A DNA stretch of 6,364 bases, from contig JAHAWR010000091.1 of assembly GCA_018383835.1 (NCBI GenBank), positions 1-6,364 of the forward strand, written 5' to 3'. The translations under genes and the position numbers were made by a program. This document shows positions 5,840 to 6,364 of the stretch, piece after piece. The stretch is from Candidatus Jordarchaeia archaeon (lineage in GTDB: Archaea; Asgardarchaeota; Jordiarchaeia; Jordiarchaeales; Freyrarchaeaceae). Under the pieces are notes generated by a model that was given only the letters and a program-made list of their open reading frames with translations, was not told the origin of the DNA and made no database searches. The first letter of the stretch is position 1. Every line of letters starts with the position of its first letter.

Positions 5840-6214
5840 GGTAAACCACTGGAAAGTGTGGGCACATGCCTAACAGCCGTCAAAGGTTTTCTCATGGAGA
5901 AGGCGTTGAGCTTCCAACCTTGTTTTGGAGAAGGCCTAGGAAGACGTAATGGGCTCTAGGGCTTTAATGCTTGACAAGGTGCCTAGTAACGCTAAGCTTA
6001 GGCGAATCTTAAGCCGCGTGGACGAAGAGTAAAAGTCTGTTCCTTGTTTTAGCTCAAGTGGAATGCGTATAGGTGAAGCCTTAAAATTGAATGTTGAAGA
6101 CATCAACCTACTTCAGACCCTGCCTAGGATCATAGAGGCGAGTACATTAAGGCGGGCAACCTACGGGTAGGCCTTGTTTTAAACCCTTACAGGTATTCTC
6201 GTAACAACCCTTAA
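5840..6214 (+). pseudogene. Decayed archaeal tyrosine recombinase (XerA/phage-integrase family)
   Basis: The remains are split over all three frames. Frame 2 gives GTCLTAVKGFL (about 5861-5893), like the end of the integrase N-terminal domain. From 5949, another frame gives SRALMLDKVPSNAKLRRIL then VDEE, followed by an in-frame TAA at 6030-6032. FLVLA (6040-6054) is read one frame off, pointing to two compensating single-base losses. The frame then returns for SSGMRIGEALKLNVEDINL (6054-6110), the hallmark box I with catalytic Arg in GMR. PRIIEAS follows, then another shift at about 6146 to KAGNLRVGLV (6149-6178), the usual TK-G-R segment, and a stop at 6212. Box II (HxxR) and the catalytic Tyr are not clearly recognisable; only a vague HT...LKKLKSLMQ remnant is near 6237-6281. 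With several lesions it cannot make a working recombinase. It marks an old integrated element, entirely degraded. Confidence 0.75.
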
Positions 6215-6364
6215 AATATGCTCCTTAAAATGCGTACACACCTACTCTTAGCTTAAGAAGTTAAAGTCCTTAATGCAAGGTTATATGCTTTCTCAAATAG
6301 TTCTAGTCTTAGCGCTTAGGTTTTCACAAGTTTAAATTTCTTTTTCCGCTTTGTTAATTAATTC
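6215..6364. other. AT-rich tail, no intact gene
   Basis: By eye this is richer in A+T than the genes to the left. It may hold unreadable C-terminal remains of the integrase. CCTTAAAAT recurs at about 6210 and 6223. No tRNA or clear attachment-site duplication is visible. Confidence 0.5.
6325..6340 (+). promoter_or_regulatory. Possible promoter for a gene beyond the right edge
   Basis: CACAAG followed by TTTAAATT is BRE/TATA-like and would start transcription near 6360. No gene is visible inside the window to support it. Confidence 0.25.

Noticed and set aside
5839..6364. tRNA gene or att-site duplication flanking the integrase relic
   Set aside because: No cloverleaf or T-loop pattern was visible on either strand, and no long direct repeat brackets the relic within the window.
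1..6364. CRISPR array
   Set aside because: No regularly spaced repeat of suitable length occurs. The only long repeat is the single 32-base inverted pair.

Overview
The window looks archaeal, most likely from a thermophilic or anaerobic lineage of the Thermoproteota/TACK type. Signs of this are AT-rich BRE/TATA-like boxes 25-30 bases ahead of starts, GTG and TTG start codons, heavy use of AGG for Arg and ATA for Ile, and a gene set of SIS-family hexulose-phosphate isomerase, GDP-mannose enzymes, 4-hydroxybutyryl-CoA dehydratase and a stand-alone Roadblock/LC7 protein. The species cannot be told from this sequence.

Layout. (1) 1-543, plus strand: a SIS-domain sugar-phosphate isomerase related to 6-phospho-3-hexuloisomerase. 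Its reading frame is open to the left edge, and its first 32 bases are an exact inverted copy of the inside of the next gene. (2) 3050-540, minus strand: an 836-residue fusion of sugar-1-phosphate nucleotidyltransferase, left-handed beta helix and phosphohexomutase. Its stop overlaps the first gene's stop by 4 bases. (3) 3051-3201: a divergent promoter region with a dyad and a BRE/TATA-like element. (4) 3202-3561: a small zinc-ribbon protein of unknown role. (5) 3634-5061: a well-conserved 4-hydroxybutyryl-CoA dehydratase (AbfD) with all four Fe-S ligands. (6) 5062-5451: a non-coding stretch with a promoter-like element resembling the one at 3165. (7) 5452-5838: a Roadblock/LC7 protein. (8) 5839-6364: AT-richer DNA carrying the decayed remains of an archaeal tyrosine recombinase, which has no intact ORF.

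How the genes fit together. The first two genes both handle hexose phosphates. The isomerase would interconvert a 3-hexulose-6-phosphate and fructose-6-phosphate. The fusion protein would move phosphate from C6 to C1 and then make a nucleotide sugar, probably GDP-mannose for glycans or lipids. AbfD dehydrates 4-hydroxybutyryl-CoA to crotonyl-CoA, a step of the archaeal 4-hydroxybutyrate carbon-fixation cycles and of some fermentations. No other gene of those pathways lies here, so its direction and purpose stay open. The Roadblock protein has no GTPase partner in view. The genes mostly seem to be transcribed singly, each with its own promoter, rather than as one operon.

Points most worth attention are the broken integrase, which ordinary gene calling would miss; the edge inverted repeat, which may be an assembly or amplification chimera; the fusion protein's mutase domain, which keeps key catalytic positions; and the BRE/TATA-like motif shared by two promoters. 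I do not see a clearly new multi-gene system in this window.
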